Positions 7,014 to 14,392 of a stretch of 64,000 nt of DNA are shown piece after piece. The position numbers and the translations under genes are program-made. How positions within the stretch are numbered: position 1 is the first letter of the stretch; each line of letters opens with the position of its first letter. Source of the stretch: Nocardioides sp. Root140 (GTDB lineage: Bacteria > Actinomycetota > Actinomycetes > Propionibacteriales > Nocardioidaceae). The notes beneath the pieces were generated by a model. It did no database searches. It had not been told where the DNA came from and was given only the letters and a program-made list of their open reading frames with translations. Location: positions 62,001 through 126,000 of the forward strand of contig NZ_LMFI01000001.1 in assembly GCF_001426745.1 (NCBI RefSeq). The letters are read 5' to 3'.

Positions 7014-9932
7014 CTAGAGGTCTAAGTAGGTGTGTGTAGCGTCGCTGGTGCCGAGGTTGTTGATGAGGCGGAGCTTCGGTGTCCGGTCGGGCGCGAACGT
7101 GCGGTCGTTGATTGCTGCGGCGAGTTTTGTGCGCATGGCCTCGATGCTCGCGGGCTGCCAGGTCGCCGCGGCAGAAGCGAGGACGATCTCGTCGGCGTGC
7201 AACACGGCGGCCCATTGGAGTCGTTTGTGGGCGGCCGCGGACCGCTCGGCAGCGGAACTCCCGAGGTAGTCGCAGGTTTTCACCTCGGCGGTGAGCAACG
7301 TGCCGTCGACCAGAGCGATGAGGTCGGTTTCGGCGACTGACGTTCGGGTTCCCTCCCGGTAGAGGTTCATCTCGGCGCAGTCCGTGTAGTCCCTGGCAGT
7401 CTTAGTCAAGTGGTGGGCCAGCCATATCGGTGCGTGGCCGTTGTCTCGGAGGAAGTCGCGGGCGACTTGGTTCAGGTCGTAGAACCAGCTCGGCTCGCTC
7501 TTGGGCGTGCGCCACGCTTCGAGGGTGAGTTCGTTGTCAGACCCGCATCGTGGGCAACGGTTGCGCTGGCCGAGGTCGGCGACGGCTACGAAGCTGGGAG
7601 CCTCGCAAGTCCGGCAGCCAAGGACGAGACCACGGCGGATGATGCCCCGGGTGATGTAGCTGTCGAGCAGGACGCGTGCCTCGTGGTCACGGACAGCGGG
7701 CACCGGCTCGCGGTTTCCGTCGTGCGGGGATGGGACGAGGACGTCACGGATCGCTGGGAACGTGAGGAGTCCGCCGACGCCGGTGACGAGCACTCCGGTG
7801 CCGTCCGGGTACGCCTCCTTGCTGCTTCGACCTGCCGGCGAGAACGCGCGGGCGAGGTCCGTGAACTTCCCTGCGAAGTCGGCTGTCATCGCCGACCGGG
7901 AACCCCACATCCGTTCCAGGAGGCGGGCCCGGCGCCCGGCGTCGGACCAGCCGAGGTCGTATCCGGCCTGGCTAGCCATCCCGCGGCACCACTCCTGGAG
8001 GGTCAAGGACCGCAGGCGAGGTCGGGCGAGGCGTTGCTCGAGGTTGGCGCCGGCGGCGACGAAGTCGTACTTGCGGCTCTCGTAACTCACACTGCGATTG
8101 CCCGACCGGACCCAGGTCTCGTACCTCGCGTCGGGGTTCGCGGCCAGCTGCTCGCCGTCGAGGCCGCGCCCTCGGGGCATGGTTGACCCAGCGAGGTGAA
8201 GATCGACGTGCCAGGCGATGTCGACACCCCCGAGCACCGGGTCGGAGGGCCGCAGCGGCGGGGGAGTGGTCGTGAACGTGGCGGCCTTCTCGTCACGGAG
8301 CACCGGCAGTGTCATCCGGGTTGAGTACTCCTCGGTCACTGCGAGATTCAGCATCCCCTTCTGGGGGAACTGCGCCGGGAACTGGGTGGTTAGGAGCTTC
8401 GCTATGTGCTCGGCGCGGCGTGCGGTAGCGGCGCTGCCATGCGCTGTGACTGTCGCGGATTTGTCTCCGTCTCCGTCTCTGTCGTCGTCTTTGTTCGTCT
8501 CGGAGTTGGTGTCGCTGGTTGCGGCCGCGCCATCGTCGTCCGCGTCGTCGCTCGAGACTGCGTCGCCGGTGCTGCTTCCGGTCGGTGATGACTGCCCGGG
8601 CTGCTCCGCGAGCGATACGAAGCCCTCGATGTCACTATCGTCGTTGTCGGTGAGCCCGTTACGAGAAATGAGATTTGCGATGGCGTCGAGCGCCATGCCG
8701 CTTACGGACGCGGAAGTGACCACCGCGCGCCCGAGTTGGCGGATGCGGTAGCCCAGCAGGGATAAGGCAGCGTTTCCCCGGCGGCCGGCCTTACCGGCTC
8801 CAGCGTTGATGGGGGACCAAGCGGCGTGAATCCACAAGGTGTTGCCATACAGACGGTGGTAGATGAGCGCGAGTGCGAAGTCGTCCGCAGTGTTACCGAC
8901 GACGACTGTGATGCGCCGGCGAGCGAAGTTGTCGCCGACGGACACCAGGCCCGGAGTGGTGCGGCTCCAGGCCGGAGACAGCGTCGTCGTGTCGACACCA
9001 AGCTTGAGACCAGCGTGGTGGTGGACGAGTCGCGCGGGCAGCCGCTGCGGGACGACCGGTGAAGGGCGCTCCAACTGGGAGTAGAACCAGCCGGCCATTT
9101 CTGCCGCCGCATCCGGCGACAGCGGCTCGGGACCGCCGCCAGATCCGTCAAGTTCGGCTACTGAAGGAAGGTCCGGCTTGGCCACGGCACCCACGAGGGC
9201 GGCCGTCCACGCACCCCATGCGCCGCCAAGACCGGGCGGCGCCGCCAAGCACATGCTGTCACCCTTCCCGAACACGGCGGTGGAGGACAAGTTGCGCGAG
9301 TCGTCGAGGAAGCTGGAGGACTCGTCCGAGTTGCGCCACGTCTGATCCCAACGCACCAGCTTCTTCGGGTCCGGCGGTGGCGCTGGGTCGCTGTCGTCAA
9401 GGCGCCGGTAGACCTGGCATGCAAGCGCGACCTGGTCGCGTGCATAAAGGGTCCGAGGGTCCATCGCGGCCTCTGCGTCTGCTGACTTGTTCAGATTGGC
9501 GAGATCAAAGTTGGATACTGCGCCGTCGGGACCGACGAACATGTCACGTGCGGCAGGGTAGGCAGTGAGCAGTTCGTTCCAGCTGACTCGGTGCGAGACG
9601 ACGTAGTCCGGGTCGTACGCGGCGACAGCTCGTAGGACGGTGTCGGACACGACGCCGTCGTGGTGGGCAACCAGGACGAATCCGGCGCCGCCCCACAATT
9701 GGTTTGCCTGCCACAGCGCTTGGCGTGCGAAGTAGCCCCAGTGTGGGGTGTCGGCCGGGAAGACAATCGCGACCCGAGGTGCGCGAAGGCTGAAGTAGAC
9801 CTCGTTGTAGTCCTGCTGCGGTGAGCGGTCGTTCTTCTGCACTCGCGGAGCGTAGACGATGCTGCCGGAGCCTGCACTCCTGCATGGCGGCGGCGGCCGG
9901 CCGAGCGCGGGGCTGTGGCGCGCTCCATGCAC
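7014..9932 (-). CDS. Large putative nuclease with zinc ribbon and PD-(D/E)XK motif, unrecognised family (block 2 cargo)
   Basis: A 972-residue protein, the only gene of block 2. Residues ~50-130 form an alpha/beta region (RVAIVFPADTPHWGYF, QANQLWGGAGFVLVA, AAYDPDYVVSHRV). A second alpha/beta stretch follows near 335-375 (RITVVVGNTADDFALALIYH). Residues ~450-500 are a very acidic, Ser/Asp-rich linker. Near residue 770 a zinc ribbon is formed by CRTC and CPRC about 15 residues apart. Near 865-890 the pattern E-T-D-L-I-A-L-V-D-G-T-L-L-T-A-E-V-K fits the D-x(n)-E-x-K core of Mrr/restriction-like nucleases. Start is uncertain: GTG 9932 gives the longest form, but the first ~30 residues are Pro/Arg-rich, and an in-frame GTG lies at 9842. 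Context beside a PARIS-like pair suggests antiphage defence; that role is inferred. Confidence 0.7.
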   Translation of the reverse strand: MHGARHSPALGRPPPPCRSAGSGSIVYAPRVQKNDRSPQQDYNEVYFSLRAPRVAIVFPADTPHWGYFARQALWQANQLWGGAGFVLVAHHDGVVSDTVLRAVAAYDPDYVVSHRVSWNELLTAYPAARDMFVGPDGAVSNFDLANLNKSADAEAAMDPRTLYARDQVALACQVYRRLDDSDPAPPPDPKKLVRWDQTWRNSDESSSFLDDSRNLSSTAVFGKGDSMCLAAPPGLGGAWGAWTAALVGAVAKPDLPSVAELDGSGGGPEPLSPDAAAEMAGWFYSQLERPSPVVPQRLPARLVHHHAGLKLGVDTTTLSPAWSRTTPGLVSVGDNFARRRITVVVGNTADDFALALIYHRLYGNTLWIHAAWSPINAGAGKAGRRGNAALSLLGYRIRQLGRAVVTSASVSGMALDAIANLISRNGLTDNDDSDIEGFVSLAEQPGQSSPTGSSTGDAVSSDDADDDGAAATSDTNSETNKDDDRDGDGDKSATVTAHGSAATARRAEHIAKLLTTQFPAQFPQKGMLNLAVTEEYSTRMTLPVLRDEKAATFTTTPPPLRPSDPVLGGVDIAWHVDLHLAGSTMPRGRGLDGEQLAANPDARYETWVRSGNRSVSYESRKYDFVAAGANLEQRLARPRLRSLTLQEWCRGMASQAGYDLGWSDAGRRARLLERMWGSRSAMTADFAGKFTDLARAFSPAGRSSKEAYPDGTGVLVTGVGGLLTFPAIRDVLVPSPHDGNREPVPAVRDHEARVLLDSYITRGIIRRGLVLGCRTCEAPSFVAVADLGQRNRCPRCGSDNELTLEAWRTPKSEPSWFYDLNQVARDFLRDNGHAPIWLAHHLTKTARDYTDCAEMNLYREGTRTSVAETDLIALVDGTLLTAEVKTCDYLGSSAAERSAAAHKRLQWAAVLHADEIVLASAAATWQPASIEAMRTKLAAAINDRTFAPDRTPKLRLINNLGTSDATHTYLDL

Positions 9933-9993
9933 TGCCTCACTCGAACGAGACTGCCAACGATTGCCTTCAGCGACCCACCAGCAATTAGGGGAG

Positions 9994-10020
9994 GGGGCTG
10001 CTGCATATTCTGGTGACAGG
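9994..10020. repeat. Inverted repeat, right end of block 2
   Basis: GGGGCTGCTGCATATTC and the TGGTGACAGG end match the right end of block 1 (6595-6622) and are the reverse complement of the left end of block 2 (6897-6924). Similarity between the two right ends continues from here into the direct repeat (GTCCGAGGTC, CCGACAGC, GCCGAAG). Confidence 0.6.
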
Positions 10021-10101
10021 TCGAGGTGCGTCCGAGGTCGCCGACAGCGGCTATTGAGATGACCGCCAGGTGTGCCGAAGCGCGTTAGCCCAGGTCACGA
10101 G

Positions 10102-10135
10102 GCAGTGGTTTTCTTCACTGCGGTCAACATCCGCA
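10102..10135 (+). repeat. Att-like direct repeat, copy C
   Basis: This is identical to copies A and B over 34 bp. It is followed by a decayed stretch of tadA, which ties the repeat to that gene. Confidence 0.75.
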
Positions 10136-10239
10136 ATCACGCCACAGCAGGGCTTCCATGCACCTAAGGAACATGGGTACATCGCAGCGATCATCTTGTC
10201 GCGGGCTTGTTTCGCCTCCGATCCCCTCATCCGGCTGAG

Positions 10240-10470
10240 TGTCGATGCAGACGCGTCGATTCAGGGTCGGCTGCGCGACCACGCCAAGGAGAGCCTGCCG
10301 CCTGAGACCGAGACAGATGATCTTGAGTGAGGTGCGTGTCGAGGAGTGCCTCGACCCCCTGTTGGCTCTCTTAATGCCGACTGCCCGCCATGTGCACGAT
10401 CCACGCGGGCAGTGCCCGCGAGTTGGGTCAAGTTGTGCGCCAAGCCTTGCTCACTGGCGAAAGAGGTAAC
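10240..10470 (+). pseudogene. Decayed fragment of tadA next to copy C
   Basis: Aligned by eye with the intact tadA part at about 13890-14130, this stretch keeps GATGCAGAC, CAAGGAGAGCCTG, GAGGTGCG then GAGGAGTGCCTCGA, CATGTGCACGATCCACGC and CAGTGCCCGCGAG in the same order. It has frameshifts, a TGA at about 10327-10329 and lost pieces. It is too short and broken to make protein. The distance from repeat copy C to the first match is about 105 bp against 240 bp in the good copy, so there is also an internal deletion. It looks like the old 3' end of tadA, displaced by a later insertion. Confidence 0.75.
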
Positions 10471-10531
10471 ACGTCGCGTGATTTTGTCGGGGCTCGTTAG
10501 CGCCGACGGGGCCGCTGGTGGGCAGGGCATC

Positions 10532-11488
10532 TCATGCCGCCGCGGTTGGAATCGGCGATTCGATTTCAGGCTTAACGATTCGGTCCAATCTCTTGAAATA
10601 GTGCAGGAAGCAGTCAGAGGTTGGGTCGAGATAGGCGAGCGCGGTCTTAGTTAAGGTGCTTGGTGAAATCTGGCGTTCAACGGTCTCATTAACGTGGGTC
10701 GCGACCTGGTACGCAATGAATTTTGTTAGCCACCGACCTTTAACAAGCCTCCATTGCTCGCCTCGATCGAACAAGTCCGTGATCTGGTCCTCGAGTGATT
10801 CGATCCAATCCTGGCTATATGCCGATTCGGCCGCGTCAATCACACTTTGGATGAGCGACATCTCTGCAGTCTCGTCAACTACACCGAAGCCGCATTCGTG
10901 GAGTTCTGAGATCTGAGCGAATCGATTCGCGCCCTTATGTCCACAGCATGCGCTTAATGCGCCGAGAGTGATCCACGTCCTGTAGAGATCGGCCAATGAA
11001 TTGAACGAGGTCATTGCTTCGGCAATGACGGAATCAATGGCTGAGAGCGGTAGTGAATAGGTGGAGCGGACGGCTCGTTTGAGATCGGTACTCCTTAGGA
11101 TCTCAGATTCGATATCCATCCCTGATGTGTAAATTACGTTTGCTGAGTTTCGGAACGTCCCGGCGAACGAGTCCAAGTCGTGGTCTAGGGCCATGACGAT
11201 TGCCGATCGACTGCCATCTTGATCGATCTGCGTGAGGGCGCCCTCTTCTTCCCAAAGATCGAAAAGCCTCAGTGCAAAGTGTTTTCCACCTGCCCGCTTG
11301 CCGTCGATCTGGAAATCCTCGGCCAACCGAATTTCATATTCAGAATGATCGATTCCTGGATATTTTTCGAGCACCTCATCATAGAAAGCGCGATCATGAG
11401 AACGACCTTCAACAATAAGCCACAACCTGAACTTGCCCATCATCGCGCGCTTGCCGAAGGCGCGGGCGTCTCGGACGAGCTTATTCAC
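10532..11488 (-). CDS. DUF4435 TOPRIM-like protein, AriB-type partner of a PARIS-like system
   Basis: A 318-residue protein. RLWLIVEGRSHDRAFYDEVL (~21-40) gives the TOPRIM Glu. IVMALDHDLDSF (~93-104) gives the D-x-D metal site. YTSGMDIESEIL follows, the position where DUF4435 proteins have their conserved acidic segment. DUF4435 is the AriB family of PARIS, where the toxin is released on sensing a phage anti-restriction protein and acts as a nuclease against tRNA. The gene starts at a GTG overlapping the ATPase stop (GTGA), so the two are coupled. Base composition is clearly more AT-rich than the neighbours, a sign of transfer. Sensor and target of this version cannot be read from the sequence. 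Confidence 0.75.
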   Translation of the reverse strand: MNKLVRDARAFGKRAMMGKFRLWLIVEGRSHDRAFYDEVLEKYPGIDHSEYEIRLAEDFQIDGKRAGGKHFALRLFDLWEEEGALTQIDQDGSRSAIVMALDHDLDSFAGTFRNSANVIYTSGMDIESEILRSTDLKRAVRSTYSLPLSAIDSVIAEAMTSFNSLADLYRTWITLGALSACCGHKGANRFAQISELHECGFGVVDETAEMSLIQSVIDAAESAYSQDWIESLEDQITDLFDRGEQWRLVKGRWLTKFIAYQVATHVNETVERQISPSTLTKTALAYLDPTSDCFLHYFKRLDRIVKPEIESPIPTAAA

Positions 11489-12732
11489 AATTGAAAAACC
11501 TTTTCTCCTGCGACATCCGTCATGACTTCAGGCGAGTGAGTCGCCAATAGAAGTTGGCAGTGTGGGTTGATCTTCTGCATCGTGTCTACGAGAACCAGTT
11601 GCCAGTCCGGGTGCATGCTCAACTCGGGTTCATCAATCATCACGGTATTGCTCTCTGCTGCGAGTACCTCGAGCATTAGGCGGAGCAGTTGCTTTTCGCC
11701 GGACGAGAGTGACTTGATGGGAATGAACTCTTCTCCGACCTGTACTCGTAGGCCGCGGTTGTGCACGTTTGCTGGTTCAAGAACGAGTATCTTGTCTCCG
11801 GAATAGAGTCTTCCAATTGCCTCGGAAAATTCTCGTTGAGGCTTTAGTGCGAGTTGTTCACGATCCGTGGTTCCTTCGATGCTGAGAATTACATTCTGCA
11901 GTCGCCCGTCGCGATTGTAGGAGTCTAGGAATTCATTACGAGTGACTGGTAAAGTGATTCCTTGTTGGCGCAGAAACTGGAAAACCATCTTGTACGCTTC
12001 TCTGCCATCCATCTCCTTGGTTAGAAGGGGGCCAGATCCGTCATTATCGGCGGGAGGAGAATCGTTGCTATTCACCCCACCGAAAAGTATTGCCAGGATC
12101 TGGGCTAGACCCTGCTGCTGAATCTGACGGATTTCGGTGAGCGCCGTGGAGTTGTATTCCTGCCATCGGAAGTTCACATGTCGAGCAAACTGCTCGTCCA
12201 AAAAAGAGTCGTCGACTACTGTGCTGCGCAGCCCCGACGGTGCCCGCCGTGCTGTGGCTGAGACGTCGGACATTCGCGAGATTGGCAAGTATGAATGGCG
12301 ATACGGATTTTCAACCGTCTTCCGATCGATAGACTCGTCGGTCGATCGAAGTAGATCATCTTCGTTGAGAATGACAACATCGGACTCCCAGGAAATAATG
12401 TCCGGATTCATCATTTGGAACTGGCCCTCGATCAGTTCCCAGGTGTCACCGTCCTCGTCAACGAGAATCTCGCCGTGCTTTCCCTTCTCGTAGCGGCGGC
12501 GAACGTGGGTCCGATGCGACTCGCTCCAGAACACGACTTGGGCACTCTTGAACGGGACTTCTGCTAGTCCGACCGAAGTGTTGCCGAGTGCTGCGTGAAG
12601 AATCTTTAGCATCGAGGTCTTGCCGGCGCCGTTGAGGCCCCAAAAGACGTTGAGTGAGCGGTCCAATGTGTAACTGATCGGCTTTCTTCGTCCCGCCAAG
12701 CCGTCGATCGTGAAACTGTGAATGTAGGCCAC
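11485..12732 (-). CDS. AAA ATPase, AriA-type (ABC-like/SMC-like) subunit of a PARIS-like system
   Basis: A 415-residue ABC-type ATPase. Walker A GLNGAGKT is at 32-39 after a strand pair typical of AAA_15/RecF-like ATPases. The signature LSSGEKQLL lies near 342, Walker B NTVMIDEPEL near 361-370, and the switch His in LLATHSPE near 397. The middle is helical and probably forms the coiled-coil arm. I choose the GTG at 12732 because the fold begins at once (VAYIHSFTIDGLAG); frames upstream to 12969 are Pro/Arg-rich and unlike protein. The downstream DUF4435 gene overlaps by four bases. AriA assembles into a cage that holds AriB in known PARIS systems. Old-type ATPase-TOPRIM systems are the main alternative. 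Confidence 0.75.
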   Translation of the reverse strand: MAYIHSFTIDGLAGRRKPISYTLDRSLNVFWGLNGAGKTSMLKILHAALGNTSVGLAEVPFKSAQVVFWSESHRTHVRRRYEKGKHGEILVDEDGDTWELIEGQFQMMNPDIISWESDVVILNEDDLLRSTDESIDRKTVENPYRHSYLPISRMSDVSATARRAPSGLRSTVVDDSFLDEQFARHVNFRWQEYNSTALTEIRQIQQQGLAQILAILFGGVNSNDSPPADNDGSGPLLTKEMDGREAYKMVFQFLRQQGITLPVTRNEFLDSYNRDGRLQNVILSIEGTTDREQLALKPQREFSEAIGRLYSGDKILVLEPANVHNRGLRVQVGEEFIPIKSLSSGEKQLLRLMLEVLAAESNTVMIDEPELSMHPDWQLVLVDTMQKINPHCQLLLATHSPEVMTDVAGEKVFQL

Positions 12733-13058
12733 CGCCCTAGCCTGCCATGATATCGGCGCACTCCGCATGGAGTCGCGACAATCGGTGCTTGCCTTCCGCG
12801 GAGCCGAGCACCAGCGCAGGCTCCACTCCGGCGCCGATTCCCGTGGGACGCGGTGCTTCGCCGCCATTTCGGCCCGCCGGCTGCCGCGGCCGTGTCGAGC
12901 GCCCCGACGTGGAGTGGTGTGGCCGGGCAACGAAGCAGGATGCGCGTCCGCTCCGAGAGGCGTAGGCATCGGCGGTAGTGAATTCCCGATCTAGAGCCGG
13001 AATGCCGTTAGCGCCTCGTGCGCTCCGTTGCGCGGCGGGCCGGTCTGCAACGGCCGAG
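12733..13058. other. Upstream region of the PARIS-like operon
   Basis: This holds the expected promoter of the ATPase gene, but I cannot pick boxes with confidence. The only long frames are the Pro/Arg-rich extension of the ATPase frame and its shadows. GC content rises sharply here compared with the operon. Confidence 0.35.
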
Positions 13059-13271
13059 TCAGCCGTGGACCTTCTTGTATGCCTTGGCGAGCGGATCGAT
13101 AACGGAGATCAACTCTTGGAGACCTTGGAGCGCCCGTTTGGCGGCGGCCTTGGGGTCTGCCTCGCCAGACTCGAGGTTCGCCTTGAGGTCTTCGATGTCG
13201 TTGTGCAGCTTCTCGAGCGTGTTGAGCATCTCGGTGCCGCTCGCGGCGATGTACTTCTGTCCTCCAGGCAT
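13059..13271 (-). CDS. Small helical protein, unknown
   Basis: A 70-residue ORF from ATG 13271 that is amphipathic and predicted helical throughout: EMLNTLEKLHNDIEDLKANL, then AAAKRALQGLQELISVIDPL, then KAYKKVHG. Heptad-like Leu spacing suggests a coiled coil. The ribosome site is weak. It could be an antitoxin-like or accessory protein of block 3, or a remnant of the host locus; no family is recognised. Confidence 0.45.
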   Translation of the reverse strand: MPGGQKYIAASGTEMLNTLEKLHNDIEDLKANLESGEADPKAAAKRALQGLQELISVIDPLAKAYKKVHG

Positions 13272-13368
13272 GCACCAACTATGCCCGAATGAGGCGAAGC
13301 TTGTGCGGCCTTGCCGCAGCCGGGCCCACTTGCTGGCAGCCGACCGCATGCTTGCGGACGATCATCAC

Positions 13369-13545
13369 ATGTCGGTTCAGGCGCAGAAACTCATCGCCGA
13401 GGTCGAAGCGGCCCGAGATTCACACCCCTTGGTCGAGACCATCGACGAACACGGAACGCTTTCGTTCCAGGCTAGGACGACCGCATCATTATGGGGGAAA
13501 CGACGCGGTAGGTTGCAGGCGTCGCGAGGGCTCGTGGCGTATTGA
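13369..13545 (+). CDS. Possible short ORF, unknown
   Basis: A 58-residue frame (MSVQAQKLIAEVEAARDSH at the start, TLSFQARTTASLWGKRRG later) with protein-like composition but no clear ribosome site. It lies just left of repeat copy D. It may be real or part of a broken gene at the island edge. Confidence 0.25.
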   Translation: MSVQAQKLIAEVEAARDSHPLVETIDEHGTLSFQARTTASLWGKRRGRLQASRGLVAY

Positions 13546-13618
13546 GCGGCCGCGCGCGATCGCGCGGCGGCCCGGTCAGGGCTCTAGCGGCCAGCAAGGC
13601 GTTCTCGCAGGTCAGCGT

Positions 13619-13652
13619 GCAGTGGTTCTATTCACTGCGGTCAACATCCGCA
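13619..13652 (+). repeat. Att-like direct repeat, copy D, at the tadA junction
   Basis: This has the same GCAGTG-8nt-CACTGC core and GGTCAACATCCGCA tail, with two changes in the spacer. The tail encodes V-N-I-R in the frame of tadA (VNIRKF), a conserved place in CpaF/TadA proteins. This copy is therefore the one within the original gene sequence. Confidence 0.75.
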
Positions 13653-14392
13653 AGTTCACCCTGCGCGCGAGCCGGCTTCCCGACCTCGTCGAGCTCGGGT
13701 CCATGCCCACCCAGGCTGCGCAGTTCCTCGACGCGAGCGTGAAGGCCGGGCTCAACGTCCTGGTCGCCGGCGGCACCCAGGCCGGCAAGACCACGATGCT
13801 GAACTGCCTCGCCTCGGCCATCCCCGGGAGTGAGCGGGTGATCTCCGTCGAGGAGGTCTACGAGCTGCGCTTCCACCACCCTGACTGGGTGCCGATGCAG
13901 ACCCGCCAGTCCGGGCTCGAGGGCACCGGCGAGATCCGGTTGCGCGACCTCGTCAAGGAGAGCCTGCGTATGCGCCCGAGTCGGGTGATCGTCGGTGAGG
14001 TGCGGGCCGAGGAGTGCCTCGATCTGTTGCTGGCGCTGAACGCAGGGCTGCCCGGCATGTGCACGATCCACGCCAACAGTGCCCGCGAGGCGTTGGTCAA
14101 GATGTGCACACTGCCGCTGCTCGCGGGAGAGAACATCTCGGCCCGCTTCGTCGTGCCCACGGTGGCCTCGAGTGTCGACCTGGTCGTGCACCTCGGCATG
14201 GATGCCTCCGGCGTACGACGCGTCAACGAGATCGTGTCCGTGCCCGGACGGGTCGAGAACGACATCATCGAGACCGAGACGATCTTCGCCCGCGAGGGTG
14301 ATGCGTTGCGGGCACAAGGCGGGATGCCGCCGCGTCTCGAACTCTTCGAGCGACTGGGCATCGACATCCACCCGCTGGTGAAGGCCGGCTGA
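13622..14392 (+). pseudogene. tadA: tadA/cpaF, 5'-truncated: C-terminal ATPase part of the Tad pilus motor
   Basis: From VNIRKF (13640) the frame codes for the conserved ~250 C-terminal residues of CpaF/TadA: Walker A GGTQAGKTT (~50-58), the Asp-box region (VISVEEVYELRF), Walker B RPSRVIVGEVRAEE, the His box CTIHANSAREAL and the closing VDLVVHLGMD region. The N-terminal half of about 150-250 residues is absent. Upstream of repeat copy D the frame is Arg/Gly-rich junk. The only start near the junction is GTG 13622, inside the repeat. The product would lack the N-terminal domain needed for hexamer assembly, so it is probably inactive unless excision of the island restores the gene. It overlaps tadB (TGATG). 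Confidence 0.8.

Larger units (their letters stand above)
3733..13652. mobile_element. Cassette-array island inserted at tadA (three cargo blocks between four direct repeats)
   Basis: Four near-identical 34-bp repeats (3733, 6705, 10102, 13619) cut the region into blocks of about 2.9, 3.4 and 3.5 kb. The last repeat merges in frame with the conserved part of tadA, and the N-terminal half of TadA is not present anywhere to the left in this window. Block 1 holds a secreted protein, a VOC protein and a nitroreductase; block 2 a large putative nuclease; block 3 a PARIS-like defence pair and small ORFs. Inverted repeats lie inside the ends of block 1 and block 2. No integrase, transposase or conjugation gene is visible, so mobility would need a recombinase supplied elsewhere. 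The layout suggests repeated insertion at one attachment site, leaving a copy each time; this is an inference. Confidence 0.6.

Noticed and set aside
12733..12969. N-terminal extension of the AriA-like ATPase to 494 residues
   Set aside because: The first 79 residues are Pro/Arg/His-rich and precede the first strand of the ATPase fold. GTG 12732 fits the fold and the drop in GC.
3555..13618. Integrase, transposase or toxin-antitoxin gene inside the cassette array
   Set aside because: All frames over 60 residues were read. None shows the tyrosine- or serine-recombinase, DDE or known toxin motifs.
13289..13621. Upstream part of the long tadA frame as a true N-terminus
   Set aside because: It does not look like the CpaF/TadA N-terminal domain and is Arg/Ser-rich. 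The homology starts only at VNIRKF inside the repeat.
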